In this document: in pieces, positions 36,636 through 44,482 of the stretch | Numbering within the stretch: the stretch's first letter is position 1 | Layout: each line of letters begins with the position of its first letter | Origin: Clostridiales bacterium | GTDB lineage: Bacteria; Bacillota; Clostridia; Christensenellales; Aristaeellaceae | DNA: 64,000 nt | Direction: 5' to 3' | Assembly (NCBI GenBank): GCA_012520375.1 | Contig: JAAYOH010000015.1 | Coordinates: 1 to 64,000, forward strand | Made by a program: the position numbers and the translations under genes | The notes under the pieces: model-generated | Database searches by the model: none | Told to the model about the DNA's origin: nothing | Seen by the model: only the letters and a program-made list of their open reading frames with translations

Positions 36636-36934
36636 CCGGTGATCACCCGATACATCCCGGCGGCGTCGGACTTGAGTACGTGCTCGGAAAGGGTGACCAC
36701 TTCATACTGATTCAACCGCTCCCCGAAACGCACTGACACAATGTCCCCCACGCGAACCTCGGCGCCTGCCTTGGCTACCTTGCCGTTGAGCATGACATGC
36801 CCGGTAGCACAGGCTTCATTTGCCATCGATCTGCGCTTGATGATGCGGGAAACCTTCAGATATTTGTCCAGCCGCATGGACTTGGTCATTGCGGGACCTG
36901 GTTTCGCCTGCTGGCGCTTGTCCTGCCTTCCCAT
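36632..36934 (-). CDS. rqcP: RqcP/YabO-type S4 RNA-binding protein
   Basis: Ribosome-quality-control factor that helps RqcH add alanine tails to stalled chains. 100 residues; S4 core MRLDKYLKVSRIIKRRSMANEA, AKAGAEVRVGDIVSVRFG, and ending AAGMYRVITG, very close to Bacillus RqcP. I kept the ATG at 36934 because GGAGGTGCAAGC lies right before it, giving a short basic N-terminal extension. Same mazG-hup-rqcP neighbourhood as in other Firmicutes. Confidence 0.9.
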   Translation of the reverse strand: MGRQDKRQQAKPGPAMTKSMRLDKYLKVSRIIKRRSMANEACATGHVMLNGKVAKAGAEVRVGDIVSVRFGERLNQYEVVTLSEHVLKSDAAGMYRVITG

Positions 36935-36964
36935 GCTTGCACCTCCGGATACTTTAAATCAATA

Positions 36965-36991
36965 GACGGAGCACGACTCAGGTGCTCCGTC
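36965..36991 (-). terminator. Hairpin after hup (probable terminator)
   Basis: GACGGAGCAC (36965-36974) and GTGCTCCGTC (36982-36991) form a perfect 10-bp stem with a 7-base loop. On the minus strand it is followed by TATTGATTT, a weak T-tract. It may end or reduce transcripts from hup before rqcP. Confidence 0.6.
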
Positions 36992-37023
36992 CGCTCCACT
37001 GGTCGATTCCCGGTCGTTCGTCC

Positions 37024-37293
37024 TTACAGGGCGGCTTTCAGGGTCTTGCCTGCCCTGAAGACGGGCGCCTTGCTCTCCGCAACTTCCACGGGTTCTCCGG
37101 TCTGGGGATTGCGGCCGGTATAGGCGGGACGTACGCGGACTTCAAAGGTGCCAAAACCGGTAAACTGGACCTTACCGCCGTTTTGCAGTTCCTCGGTGAT
37201 GGTGCCCAGAACGGCATCCATGGCGGCGGATGCCTGGGCAGTGGTCAAACCGGCTTTCTTCGCGACGATCCCGATGAATTCTGACTTTTTCAT
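37024..37293 (-). CDS. hup: HU family DNA-binding protein
   Basis: Histone-like nucleoid protein of 89 residues from the ATG at 37293 (GGGAGGAG upstream); the longer frame adds an unlikely basic leader. Hallmarks: MKKSEFIGIVAKKAGLT, GFGTFEVRVRPAYTGRNPQTGE and the tail FRAGKTLKAAL. Confidence 0.97.
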   Translation of the reverse strand: MKKSEFIGIVAKKAGLTTAQASAAMDAVLGTITEELQNGGKVQFTGFGTFEVRVRPAYTGRNPQTGEPVEVAESKAPVFRAGKTLKAAL

Positions 37294-37383
37294 GGTTGTT
37301 CTCCTCCCAAATTCGTGCTTCCTTACGCATAAGCCTTTATCATTTCTCTGCGGGCAAGCCATATTCCTGCCATATAAAAAATT

Positions 37384-38595
37384 TTACACAAGTTCCTCCA
37401 GAACTTTCTTCAGGGCGTGTTCTCCGTCAATCCCCTTCAAGGAGGCTTCCCGGCACAGTTCCAACAGTTTCTCGCCAAGGACCCGTTCCTCCTCTGGGGA
37501 TGGCGAAACTCCTCCCCGATATACGCCCAATTTCTTGAACATTTTCTGAGCCCGCATCAGGGCGGGAAGGCCCGAAGCGATAGCCCTGACGGCCTCCGCG
37601 CCATCTTTTTGCCCCTTCTCCCTGCGCTTTTGTTCCTCCCAGATCTCCTCTGGCGCCCTTCCCTTCTGCCCGCCAAAAACGTGGGGATGACGGCGCAGCA
37701 TCTTTCGGCAGATACCCGTGGTGATGTCGTCCAGATCGAATTCCCCGTACTGTTCCGCCACATTTGCATGGATGAACACCTGCCACAGAAGATCTCCAAG
37801 TTCTTCACAAAGGGCATCCGGGTCTGCCTTTTCAATGGCGTCCGATACCTCCCATGCCTCCTCCACCACATAGGGCCGCAGTCCCTCATGGGTTTGCTCC
37901 CGGTCCCAAGGGCAGCCATCGGGGCCCCGCAGGATCGCGGCAATGCGTTTCAACTCGTGCATGCCCAGGCGATCCAACCCCTTCAGGTCCGGGCAGGGAG
38001 GGGCATAGGCGCAACTGGTGTGGTTGTAGGTCTCTTGCCGATCCAGATCTTCCAAGGAGATGGGCAGGATAACGCTATCCTGCATCAGCATCACCTCTGT
38101 CTCCGGGGGATAACGCCGCATCAGCGCCAACTTTACCTCCGAAGCCAGGGGAGCGGATGTGATCTCCCGCACCAGGGCACCTTCCCCCGCCTCCACGATG
38201 GCATCATCCAGGTCACAGGCGGCAAACAGGCGGGTGGGCCCCAGGGTCCTGGCAAAAAGGCTTCCCTCCAGGGGCACTCCTGGGATCATCCGGGCATCCG
38301 GATGAAGGGCCAACAGCCCGGCGACGCTCTCGTCACGAATATCCAGTACGCCATATACCACATTGCCCTTCAGCCCCGCTACGTAGCGGATAATGGCCTC
38401 GTTCAGCTGGTCGAAGTCCTCCGCTCCTTGGTACAGGGCGTCCAGGGTCTCAAAGGGGATGCCCTTTTTCCTCAGGTACTCCGTGGCGCCGCACTGCCCG
38501 GTACGAAGGACGATGCGGGCGTCCTCAGAAAGGGCTTCCATAGCCTCCAAGGTCAAATGCTCCTTTTGGAGGCCCAGTCCCAGGATCGTCAGCAT
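37384..38595 (-). CDS. mazG: MazG-type NTP pyrophosphohydrolase with degenerate methylase domain
   Basis: YabN-like fusion: an N-terminal tetrapyrrole-methylase-like domain (about 1-220) and one C-terminal MazG domain (about 235-345; [37 protein letters not shown], with acidic metal ligands). 403 residues, shorter than Bacillus YabN (about 490), which has a second MazG domain. The methylase's usual PGHP-type glycine loop is replaced ([12 protein letters not shown]), so it is probably non-catalytic. Start overlaps metK by 7 bases. Confidence 0.9.
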   Translation of the reverse strand: MLTILGLGLQKEHLTLEAMEALSEDARIVLRTGQCGATEYLRKKGIPFETLDALYQGAEDFDQLNEAIIRYVAGLKGNVVYGVLDIRDESVAGLLALHPDARMIPGVPLEGSLFARTLGPTRLFAACDLDDAIVEAGEGALVREITSAPLASEVKLALMRRYPPETEVMLMQDSVILPISLEDLDRQETYNHTSCAYAPPCPDLKGLDRLGMHELKRIAAILRGPDGCPWDREQTHEGLRPYVVEEAWEVSDAIEKADPDALCEELGDLLWQVFIHANVAEQYGEFDLDDITTGICRKMLRRHPHVFGGQKGRAPEEIWEEQKRREKGQKDGAEAVRAIASGLPALMRAQKMFKKLGVYRGGVSPSPEEERVLGEKLLELCREASLKGIDGEHALKKVLEELV

Positions 38596-39788
38596 CGTAT
38601 CTGTCCTTTCCGTTCCAACTCTTTCAGATTTTCCTGCAGGATCTTCACATGATCCGCCTTTTCCCAGGGCAAATCCAGATCAAGCCGGCCAAAGTGCCCG
38701 TAGCTGGCGGTTTGGGCGTAAATGGGCCGCCGCAGGTCCATACGGTCTATGATGGCCGCCGGACGGAAATCAAAGGACATCTTCACCAGACGCGCCATCT
38801 CGTCATTGGGGAGGACGCCGGTTCCGAAGGTGTCCACGGTAACGGACACGGGTTTCGCCACGCCAATGGCGTAGGCCAGGCCGATCTCGCAGCATCGGGC
38901 CAAGCCGGCTGCCACCAGATTCAGGGCAGCATGGCGGGCCGCATAGGAAGCGGAACGATCGACCTTGGTGGGATCCTTCCCGGAGAAGGCGCCGCCCCCG
39001 TGGCGGCCATAGCCGCCGTAGGTGTCAACGATGATCTTCCGGCCCGTCAATCCCGAATCTCCCTGAGGCCCGCCGATGACAAAGCGGCCCGTGGGGTTGA
39101 TGAGATAGCGGGTCTCATCATCCAGCCACTTTGCCGGGATGGCGCGACGGATCACCTTTTCCAGCACGTCTTCCGTGATTTGCGATAAGGTAACGTCCGG
39201 CGCGTGTTGGGTAGAGACCACAACGGTGTGGACCCGCAGCGGTATGCCATCCCGGTACTCCACCGTCACCTGGGCTTTGCCGTCGGGCCGTAGGTAGGGG
39301 ATTTCCCCGTCCTTCCGCGCCTGGGCCAATTGTCTTGTGAGTCGATGGGCCAGGGCGATGGCAAGGGGCATATATTCCGGGGTCTCATCCGAGGCGTAGC
39401 CGAACATCATGCCTTGGTCCCCGGCGCCGATGTCAAATACATGCTCCGCCCTGCCCTCCAGGGCATTGTCTACCCCCATGGCGATGTCCGATGACTGTTC
39501 GTCCACGGAGACCAGCACTGCACAGGAATTGCCATCAAAACCATACTTGGCCCGGTCATAGCCGATCTCCAGCACCTTTTGTCGGGCGATCTTGTCGATG
39601 GACACATAACTTTTCGTGGTAATCTCCCCCATGACCAGGATCATGCCCGTGGTGGTGGCGCATTCGCAGGCTACCCGGGCCATGGGGTCCACTTTCAAAA
39701 TTGCATCCAGGACCGCATCGGAGATCTGGTCGCAGATCTTGTCGGGATGCCCTTCGGTCACCGATTCCGAAGTAAACAGAGTACGCAT
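38589..39788 (-). CDS. metK: S-adenosylmethionine synthetase
   Basis: Makes SAM from methionine and ATP. 399 residues; [18 protein letters not shown] at the N-terminus, [12 protein letters not shown] and the P-loop-like [16 protein letters not shown]. Under a SAM-I riboswitch and terminator directly upstream, so expression should fall when SAM is high. It overlaps mazG. Confidence 0.98.
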   Translation of the reverse strand: MRTLFTSESVTEGHPDKICDQISDAVLDAILKVDPMARVACECATTTGMILVMGEITTKSYVSIDKIARQKVLEIGYDRAKYGFDGNSCAVLVSVDEQSSDIAMGVDNALEGRAEHVFDIGAGDQGMMFGYASDETPEYMPLAIALAHRLTRQLAQARKDGEIPYLRPDGKAQVTVEYRDGIPLRVHTVVVSTQHAPDVTLSQITEDVLEKVIRRAIPAKWLDDETRYLINPTGRFVIGGPQGDSGLTGRKIIVDTYGGYGRHGGGAFSGKDPTKVDRSASYAARHAALNLVAAGLARCCEIGLAYAIGVAKPVSVTVDTFGTGVLPNDEMARLVKMSFDFRPAAIIDRMDLRRPIYAQTASYGHFGRLDLDLPWEKADHVKILQENLKELERKGQIRC

Positions 39789-39810
39789 ACAATAACCTCC
39801 TTGTCAAAAG

Positions 39811-39833
39811 AAAAACGGGCTCGATGAGCCCGG
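39811..39833 (-). terminator. Terminator of the SAM-I riboswitch
   Basis: CGGGCTC (39832-39826) pairs with GAGCCCG (39822-39816), loop ATC, followed by a T-run (39815-39811). Its 5' arm contains CTCATC, which can instead pair with the GATGAG P1 strand of the aptamer (antiterminator). Confidence 0.9.
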
Positions 39834-39847
39834 GTGTCAACGCCGCG

Positions 39848-39950
39848 CCTCATCTTTCAGCCATAAATCAGGCTGCGGGAATTGGCACCGGTCACGCTGC
39901 GCCGGTTGCCGGGTTTCATCGGGCCCGTCCCTCGACCACTCTGGATAAGG
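39848..39950 (-). promoter_or_regulatory. SAM-I riboswitch (S-box) of metK
   Basis: Read on the minus strand the conserved elements appear in order: CTTATCCAGAG, GGAGGGAC-type core, GGCCCGATGAAACCCGGCAA, GGTGCCAATTCC, and GAAAGATGAG closing P1 with the 5' CTTATC. The following terminator and metK gene complete a classical OFF switch: SAM binding frees the terminator. Confidence 0.95.
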
Positions 39951-39994
39951 CATTATCCATTTTTCTATGAAACTATAGGCTAAAGCCCATTTGT

Positions 39995-40000
39995 ATTATA
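39995..40000 (-). promoter_or_regulatory. Extended -10 promoter of the SAM-I/metK unit
   Basis: TATAAT with TGG upstream on the minus strand, about 45 bases before the riboswitch. No clear -35 is seen at the expected distance. Confidence 0.7.
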
Positions 40001-40026
40001 CCACCTTATGCCCTTTTTCACACGCT

Positions 40027-40572
40027 TTATTTGACATTTAACATATTTTTGAAAATTTCTTGGGATAGCTCTGCCTGCCTTGTGTTTTTGAGGAGCATTT
40101 GGGCAATGCGGATAGGTGCTTCTTCCCGGTTTCCCGGCACAAGTTCCAGTATCTGCACGTCCCGCCTGTCCAGCACTTCTTCCATCCACAACCGGCCCCT
40201 TCGCCCAAGTACCGCCAACAGAGGCTTAGGCCCTTCCAGGCAGTTGAGCAATTCCTTTCGATAACCTTGGCAATGCTCTTCGAGAAAACCGATTTCGTCC
40301 ACCACGATGATCTCACCCCGGCGTCTTGCCTTCCGGAGCAAGCCAGCCCCCATCACATCAAATCCATAGCGGAGATCCTCCCCCGTGCCCTCCGGCATTC
40401 GGGCCAGAAAAAAGCCTGGGGCCTTGCTGCCATAGGCCCTGATGTGAAGATCCCGCGTCCCTTCCCGGAAATACGTCTCTACCCCAAAAGCCTCAAGGCC
40501 CACCATCTCCAGGGCTCGTTGTAAAGCGGTGGATTTGCCGACCCGGCTCTCCCCCGTTAAAAACAACTTCAT
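40027..40572 (-). CDS. NTPase, THEP1-like
   Basis: P-loop nucleoside triphosphatase of the THEP1 family, 181 residues. N-terminus MKLFLTGESRVGKSTALQRAL is the Walker A; EIIVVDEIGFLEEHCQGY is the Walker B with a downstream glutamate; TYFREGTRDLHIRAY follows the P-loop. The ATG at 40572 is preceded by GAGGAG. Physiological role of these NTPases is unclear. A small ORF lies 24 bases upstream, and the SAM riboswitch unit lies downstream with its own promoter. Confidence 0.85.
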   Translation of the reverse strand: MKLFLTGESRVGKSTALQRALEMVGLEAFGVETYFREGTRDLHIRAYGSKAPGFFLARMPEGTGEDLRYGFDVMGAGLLRKARRRGEIIVVDEIGFLEEHCQGYRKELLNCLEGPKPLLAVLGRRGRLWMEEVLDRRDVQILELVPGNREEAPIRIAQMLLKNTRQAELSQEIFKNMLNVK

Positions 40573-40596
40573 GCTCGGGCTCCTCTCCTGCAAGTA

Positions 40597-40725
40597 TCAA
40601 GTCATATATGTCGTGGCAACTGTCTCATAGGCTGATTTCAAACGCATTGCGGCCGAATAGATCATGCTGTCGGCAAAGCGGTCAACAGCCATTCCCTGTT
40701 GATTAGAAATGTCCATCTGCTTCAT
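40597..40725 (-). CDS. Small 42-residue ORF upstream of NTPase
   Basis: Reads MKQMDISNQQGMAVDRFADS and then a helical stretch ending TYMT. CGGAG stands 8 bases before the ATG and the stop is 24 bases before the NTPase start, so it could be its operon partner. I do not recognise it; it is reminiscent in size of small YjfB-like proteins but no clear match can be made. Confidence 0.4.
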   Translation of the reverse strand: MKQMDISNQQGMAVDRFADSMIYSAAMRLKSAYETVATTYMT

Positions 40726-40935
40726 GGTTTTCTCCGATCAATACCCATTGCATATCATCAAGGCTTCTTGCGCACCATGGATCCTGGATCTGGCAAAATC
40801 CTTTTCCTCCTGCGCAAAGTATAAGCCCTTGCATCCGGAAAATCAAGCGCTGCTTGCCGGCAAGGCCAGCAATCTCAACAGCATTTCTTTTCATGGTTTG
40901 TTTTCGGATTCATCCTATATTTTAAGAAAAATATG
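40726..40935. other. Intergenic stretch with no supported gene
   Basis: Between the small ORF and the promoter of the flavodiiron gene. Open frames here are short and carry no ribosome binding site or recognisable motif. The upstream promoter of the NTPase unit must lie in this interval, but no convincing -35/-10 pair stands out. Confidence 0.5.
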
Positions 40936-40964
40936 TTGCGCCTATAGAAAACAGGGTATATGAT
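40936..40964 (+). promoter_or_regulatory. Promoter of the flavodiiron gene
   Basis: TTGCGC (40936-40941), 17-base spacer, TATGAT (40959-40964). The gene starts about 70 bases downstream with GGGGAG before the ATG. Confidence 0.75.
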
Positions 40965-41035
40965 AATAACAGGACGCGCTGCAGGGCATTTTCGCGCAGG
41001 CTCTGCTGCAGATTTGGAAAGTGGGGAGTAACAGC

Positions 41036-42826
41036 ATGAAGATCACCAACGACATCAGATACATCGGTGTAAACGACCATCGGATCGACCTGTTTGAAGG
41101 TCAGTATATCGTACCCAACGGCATGGCTTATAATTCCTACGCCATCCTTGACGAGAAGACCGCTATCGTAGACACCGTGGATAAAAAGTTTACCCACGAG
41201 TGGCTGGACAACATCGAAAAAACCCTGGGCACACGAAAGCCCGATTATCTGATCGTGCAGCATATGGAGCCTGACCATGCCGCCAACATCGCTAGGTTCC
41301 TGGAAGTCTATCCGGAAGCCACCGTTGTTTCCTCCAACAAGGCATTTGCCATGATGAAGAACTTCTTTGGCGAGGACTACGCCCATCGCCGTATCGTCGT
41401 GGGGGAGTCGGACACACTTTCTCTGGGCAACCATACCCTTACCTTCTTCACCGCGCCCATGGTACACTGGCCGGAAGTCATGGTCACCTATGATCCCTTC
41501 GATAAGGCGCTCTTCTCCGCCGATGCCTTCGGCAAGTTCGGCGCTTTGGATGTGGAAGAAGACTGGGCATGTGAGGCGCGCCGCTATTACTTCGGCATCG
41601 TCGGCAAGTACGGCCAGCAGGTGCAAGCGCTTTTGAAGAAGGCCGCCGATCTTGATATCCAGACGATCTGCCCCGCTCACGGCCCTGTGTTGAGCGAAAA
41701 CCTGGGTTATTACATCAATCTCTACGATATTTGGTCCTCTTACCGCGTGGAATCAGAAGGCATCATGGTCGCTTATACCTCCGTATATGGTCATACCAAG
41801 ACCGCCGTGGAACTTCTGACACAGAAGCTGAAAGAAAAGGGCTGCCCCAAAGTCGTGGTCCAGGACCTTGCCCGCTGTGACATGGCAGAAGCCGTTGAAG
41901 ACGCCTTCCGCTATGGAAAGCTGGTACTGGCAACCACCACCTACAACGCCGATGTCTTCCCCTTCATGAGGGAGTTCATCACCCACCTGACCGAGCGCAA
42001 TTTCCGCAACCGCACCATCGGGTTGATGGAAAACGGTTCCTGGGCTCCCCTTGCCGCCAAAGTCATGCGCGGCATGCTGGCTGAAAGCAAAAACCTGACC
42101 TTCACAGAAACCACCGTTCGCATTTTGTCCGCCTTGAACGACGACAGCCGCGCCCAGATCGAAAATATGGCCAACGAGCTCTGCCGGGATTATCTGGCCC
42201 AGCAGGACGCCACCGCCAACAAAAATGACATGAAAGCCCTGTTCAATATCGGCTACGGCCTGTACGTAGTCACCTCCAACGACGGCAAGAAGGACAACGG
42301 CCTGATTGTCAACGCTGTAACCCAATTGACAGACGCGCCCAACCGCGTGGCCGTGACCATCAACAAACAGAACTATTCCCATCACGTGATCAAGCAGACC
42401 GGCATCATGAACGTGAACTGCCTGGATACCACGGCTCCCTTCTCCCTTTTCCAAACCTATGGTTTCCAGAGCGGCCGCTCCGTAGACAAGTTTGCGGGCG
42501 CCGAGGTGCTCAGAAGCGACAACGGCCTGGTGTTCCTGCCCCGCCACATCAACTCCTTCTTGTCCCTGAAGGTGGAAGAGTATATAGATCTGGACACCCA
42601 CGGCATATTCATCTGCACCGTGACCGAGTCCCGGGTAATCTCCGGAAACGAGACCATGACGTACACCTACTATCAACACAATGTGAAGCCCAAGCCCAAG
42701 ACCGAAGGCAAGAAGGGCTACGTATGCCGGGTGTGCGGTTGGATCTATGAGGGTGAACCCCTGCCGGACGACATCATCTGTCCCCTGTGCAAGCACGGCG
42801 CGGCAGATTTTGAGCCCATCCAATAG
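41036..42826 (+). CDS. Flavodiiron protein fused to flavin reductase and rubredoxin
   Basis: O2/NO-scavenging enzyme with its own electron chain. 596 residues: metallo-beta-lactamase diiron domain (about 1-250; ligands HMEPDH, VHWPEVMV, SADAFG, CPAHGP), flavodoxin domain (about 253-395; VAYTSVYGHTKTAVELL binds FMN), flavin-reductase-like domain (about 405-545; NIGYGLYVVTS to QTGIMNVNCLD) and C-terminal rubredoxin (about 552-592; CRVCGWIYEGEPLP ... CPLC). ATG at 41036 after GGGGAG. Oxygen would be reduced to water using NAD(P)H through the fused modules. First gene of the oxygen-defence island. Confidence 0.93.
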   Translation: MKITNDIRYIGVNDHRIDLFEGQYIVPNGMAYNSYAILDEKTAIVDTVDKKFTHEWLDNIEKTLGTRKPDYLIVQHMEPDHAANIARFLEVYPEATVVSSNKAFAMMKNFFGEDYAHRRIVVGESDTLSLGNHTLTFFTAPMVHWPEVMVTYDPFDKALFSADAFGKFGALDVEEDWACEARRYYFGIVGKYGQQVQALLKKAADLDIQTICPAHGPVLSENLGYYINLYDIWSSYRVESEGIMVAYTSVYGHTKTAVELLTQKLKEKGCPKVVVQDLARCDMAEAVEDAFRYGKLVLATTTYNADVFPFMREFITHLTERNFRNRTIGLMENGSWAPLAAKVMRGMLAESKNLTFTETTVRILSALNDDSRAQIENMANELCRDYLAQQDATANKNDMKALFNIGYGLYVVTSNDGKKDNGLIVNAVTQLTDAPNRVAVTINKQNYSHHVIKQTGIMNVNCLDTTAPFSLFQTYGFQSGRSVDKFAGAEVLRSDNGLVFLPRHINSFLSLKVEEYIDLDTHGIFICTVTESRVISGNETMTYTYYQHNVKPKPKTEGKKGYVCRVCGWIYEGEPLPDDIICPLCKHGAADFEPIQ

Positions 42827-42855
42827 TTTCGGCAGAAAACTTGCACGATGTAAGC

Positions 42856-42890
42856 ATCAAGGCGCGGTGAAGATTGCGCCTTGATTTTTT
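42856..42890 (+). terminator. Terminator of the flavodiiron gene
   Basis: ATCAAGGCGC (42856-42865) pairs with GCGCCTTGAT (42876-42885) across a 10-base loop, followed by TTTTTT. Confidence 0.9.
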
Positions 42891-43067
42891 ATTCCTTACC
42901 TGCCCTATTGTGCCCAGAAATCTGATCATGGTGTGCTGCAGCGGCAAATCCACGGGGATTCTGGCAGCAGGACCTTTCGGTTCCTGGTTGCACGAGTCTT
43001 GCGGAAATGGCAATGTCAATCACTGGATGGGTCAAATAATATCCGGCAACAAAAAGACGCAGCTTAG

Positions 43068-43108
43068 GTGATGTCATCACAGAAGGGCAGTTGGTATTCA
43101 GGTATAAT
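43068..43108 (+). promoter_or_regulatory. Thioredoxin promoter with palindrome at -41
   Basis: TATAAT (43103-43108) without a recognisable -35. A 13-base palindrome GTGATG-T-CATCAC (43068-43080) is centred about 41 bases before the expected start point, the position used by class II activators of the Crp/Fnr family; such a regulator is encoded close by (43611-44285). Confidence 0.6.
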
Positions 43109-43139
43109 GAGGCCATAAAAACATGAGGAGGATGTAAAA

Positions 43140-43445
43140 ATGTCTGCCATCAATATCGATAAAAACAATTTCCAGAATGAAGTTATGAATTCCGACAAGC
43201 CCGTCCTTCTGGACTTCTGGGCGCCTTGGTGCGGTCCTTGCCGTATGGTGATCCCCATCATAGAAGAAATCGCCAGGGAGCGTTCGGATATCAAGGTTGG
43301 CAAAGTCAATGTAGATGAACAGCCCGAGCTGGCAAGCCAGTTTGGCGTCATGAGCATCCCTACCCTGGTTGTCATGAAAGACGGCAAGATCACCAATCAG
43401 TCCATGGGCGCCAAACCCAAGAATGCGATCCTTGCAATGCTGTAA
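43140..43445 (+). CDS. trxA: Thioredoxin
   Basis: 101-residue thiol-disulfide protein with the active site WCGPC in DFWAPWCGPCRMV and the cis-proline SIPTLVV. AGGAGG precedes the ATG. It sits in the oxygen-defence island; it may reduce oxidised thiols or donate to peroxidases encoded elsewhere. Confidence 0.96.
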   Translation: MSAINIDKNNFQNEVMNSDKPVLLDFWAPWCGPCRMVIPIIEEIARERSDIKVGKVNVDEQPELASQFGVMSIPTLVVMKDGKITNQSMGAKPKNAILAML

Positions 43446-43454
43446 AACGTAATA

Positions 43455-43498
43455 AAAGAAGCCCACCTCGTACGAGAGGATGAGGCGGGCTTCTTCTT
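43455..43498. terminator. Bidirectional terminator between trxA and the Crp/Fnr-type gene
   Basis: GAAGCCC (43458-43464) pairs with GGGCTTC (43487-43493), with further inner pairs (CCTC/GAGG); flanking A- and T-runs support both directions. Confidence 0.85.
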
Positions 43499-43610
43499 TA
43501 ACATTGTCCAATGAAACAAGAGGGCTCCGGATAAAAAGGCGGAAATCAGCAAAGCGGAAACATCCAATTTGGGCAAAACGCACGGATCGGTCAAGAAGCA
43601 TGGTATGGCC

Positions 43611-44285
43611 TCATCCATCCCCAAGCGCCTCCAGTTTCTCTGCATCAAGGATTGTTACCATGCCGCGAGAAAGCTTTACCATGCCTTCGTTCTGGAAGTA
43701 GCGAAGCATCCGGGTTATGACCTCCCGGTGAGTACCCAGATGATTGGCGATGATCTCATGGGTGATCTTGATTTCATTTGTTCCTTCAATGGACGCCTCT
43801 TCCAACAGGAAAGCAGCGACGCGCTTGTCAAGGCTCTTCCACATGATCTGCTCCACCAGCCACATGACATCGGAAAAGCGGGTAGCCATCAATTCATTGG
43901 TGTAATTAGCCACCGGCGCGGACTCTTCCATGATGCTCTTATACGTTTCCGCAGGAATAACCCAAAGCTCCGTATCCTTTTCCGCCTCGATCGTCACGTC
44001 GAACTGTATGGAACGAATCATACAGGATGCGGTCATCAGACACATGTCCACATCAAACAGCCTGTAAATGGTGATCTCGCGCCCCTCTTCGGAAAGAATA
44101 TAAGCCCGAAGCTGACCGGTTTTAACCAGGACCAGACCGATGCAGTCCATGCTGCCGCTGTGAATGACCGATCCTTTCTCAATCGTTCGGGTGAGCAGTG
44201 AAGCAAGAATACGGTCTTTCTGCCCGTCAGTCAATTTGCTCCAAACAGGAAAATAGCTTACAAAATCCATGTTTGCGCCTCTCAT
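43611..44285 (-). CDS. Crp/Fnr-family transcriptional regulator
   Basis: 224 residues: cyclic-nucleotide-binding-like beta barrel (about 15-120), a dimerisation helix, and a winged helix (about 165-215; HEIIANHLGTHREVITRMLRYFQNEG). There is no N-terminal cysteine cluster of the FNR type, but three cysteines lie in the sensor domain (MDCIGL, DMCLMTASCM) and could be redox-sensitive. The ATG at 44285 follows GGGGGGAG; an in-frame TTG further upstream lies within the -35 box and is rejected. Divergent from the rubredoxin/rubrerythrin operon, so a likely local regulator. Confidence 0.9.
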   Translation of the reverse strand: MRGANMDFVSYFPVWSKLTDGQKDRILASLLTRTIEKGSVIHSGSMDCIGLVLVKTGQLRAYILSEEGREITIYRLFDVDMCLMTASCMIRSIQFDVTIEAEKDTELWVIPAETYKSIMEESAPVANYTNELMATRFSDVMWLVEQIMWKSLDKRVAAFLLEEASIEGTNEIKITHEIIANHLGTHREVITRMLRYFQNEGMVKLSRGMVTILDAEKLEALGDG

Positions 44286-44310
44286 TTTGCTACTCCCCCC
44301 TTTGAATGCA

Positions 44311-44377
44311 ATTGTAGCTTTGTTCAGGACATCTGTCAACAATTTTCATTGACTTACGGCACGAAGCGGTTTATAAT
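44311..44377. promoter_or_regulatory. Back-to-back divergent promoters of regulator and rubrerythrin operon
   Basis: Minus strand: TTGACA (44339-44334), N17, TACAAT (44316-44311) for the regulator. Plus strand: TTGACT (44349-44354), N17, TATAAT (44372-44377) for the rubredoxin operon. The two -35 boxes are 9 bases apart and form the inverted repeat GTCAA-N9-TTGAC (44335-44353), a possible operator. Both match the SigA consensus closely. Confidence 0.85.
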
Positions 44378-44420
44378 GAACAAAGGTAGCATCATTGTAG
44401 CGGTCGTTTCCGACTGGGTG

Positions 44421-44458
44421 ATGATATCACGGAAGGCTGATCTATGCTGTGATATCAT
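44421..44458 (+). repeat. Inverted repeat in the rubrerythrin operon leader
   Basis: ATGATATCAC (44421-44430) and GTGATATCAT (44449-44458) are exact inverted copies 18 bases apart, about 25 bases before the first gene. Each arm contains the palindrome TGATATCA. It could form an mRNA hairpin or be two protein-binding sites; half-sites GTGAT/ATCAC also occur in the trxA promoter palindrome. Confidence 0.7.
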
Positions 44459-44482
44459 AAAGAAAAGGAGGCGAGAAATCCA

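Larger units (their letters stand above)
42827..43139. other. Intergenic region between flavodiiron and thioredoxin genes
   Basis: Holds the flavodiiron terminator (42856-42890) and the thioredoxin promoter with its palindrome (43068-43108), described separately. Open frames in the rest (for example 42874-43071) lack ribosome binding sites and family motifs. Confidence 0.6.

Noticed and set aside
40709-40963. Plus-strand 84-codon frame before the flavodiiron gene
   Set aside because: No ribosome binding site, overlaps the flavodiiron promoter, no family similarity.
42874-43071. 65-codon frame between flavodiiron and trxA genes
   Set aside because: Starts within the terminator region with no ribosome binding site, and no recognisable product.
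44286-44342. Upstream TTG start for the Crp/Fnr-type regulator
   Set aside because: It lies inside the regulator's own -35 box, upstream of the likely transcription start; the ATG at 44285 has a strong site.
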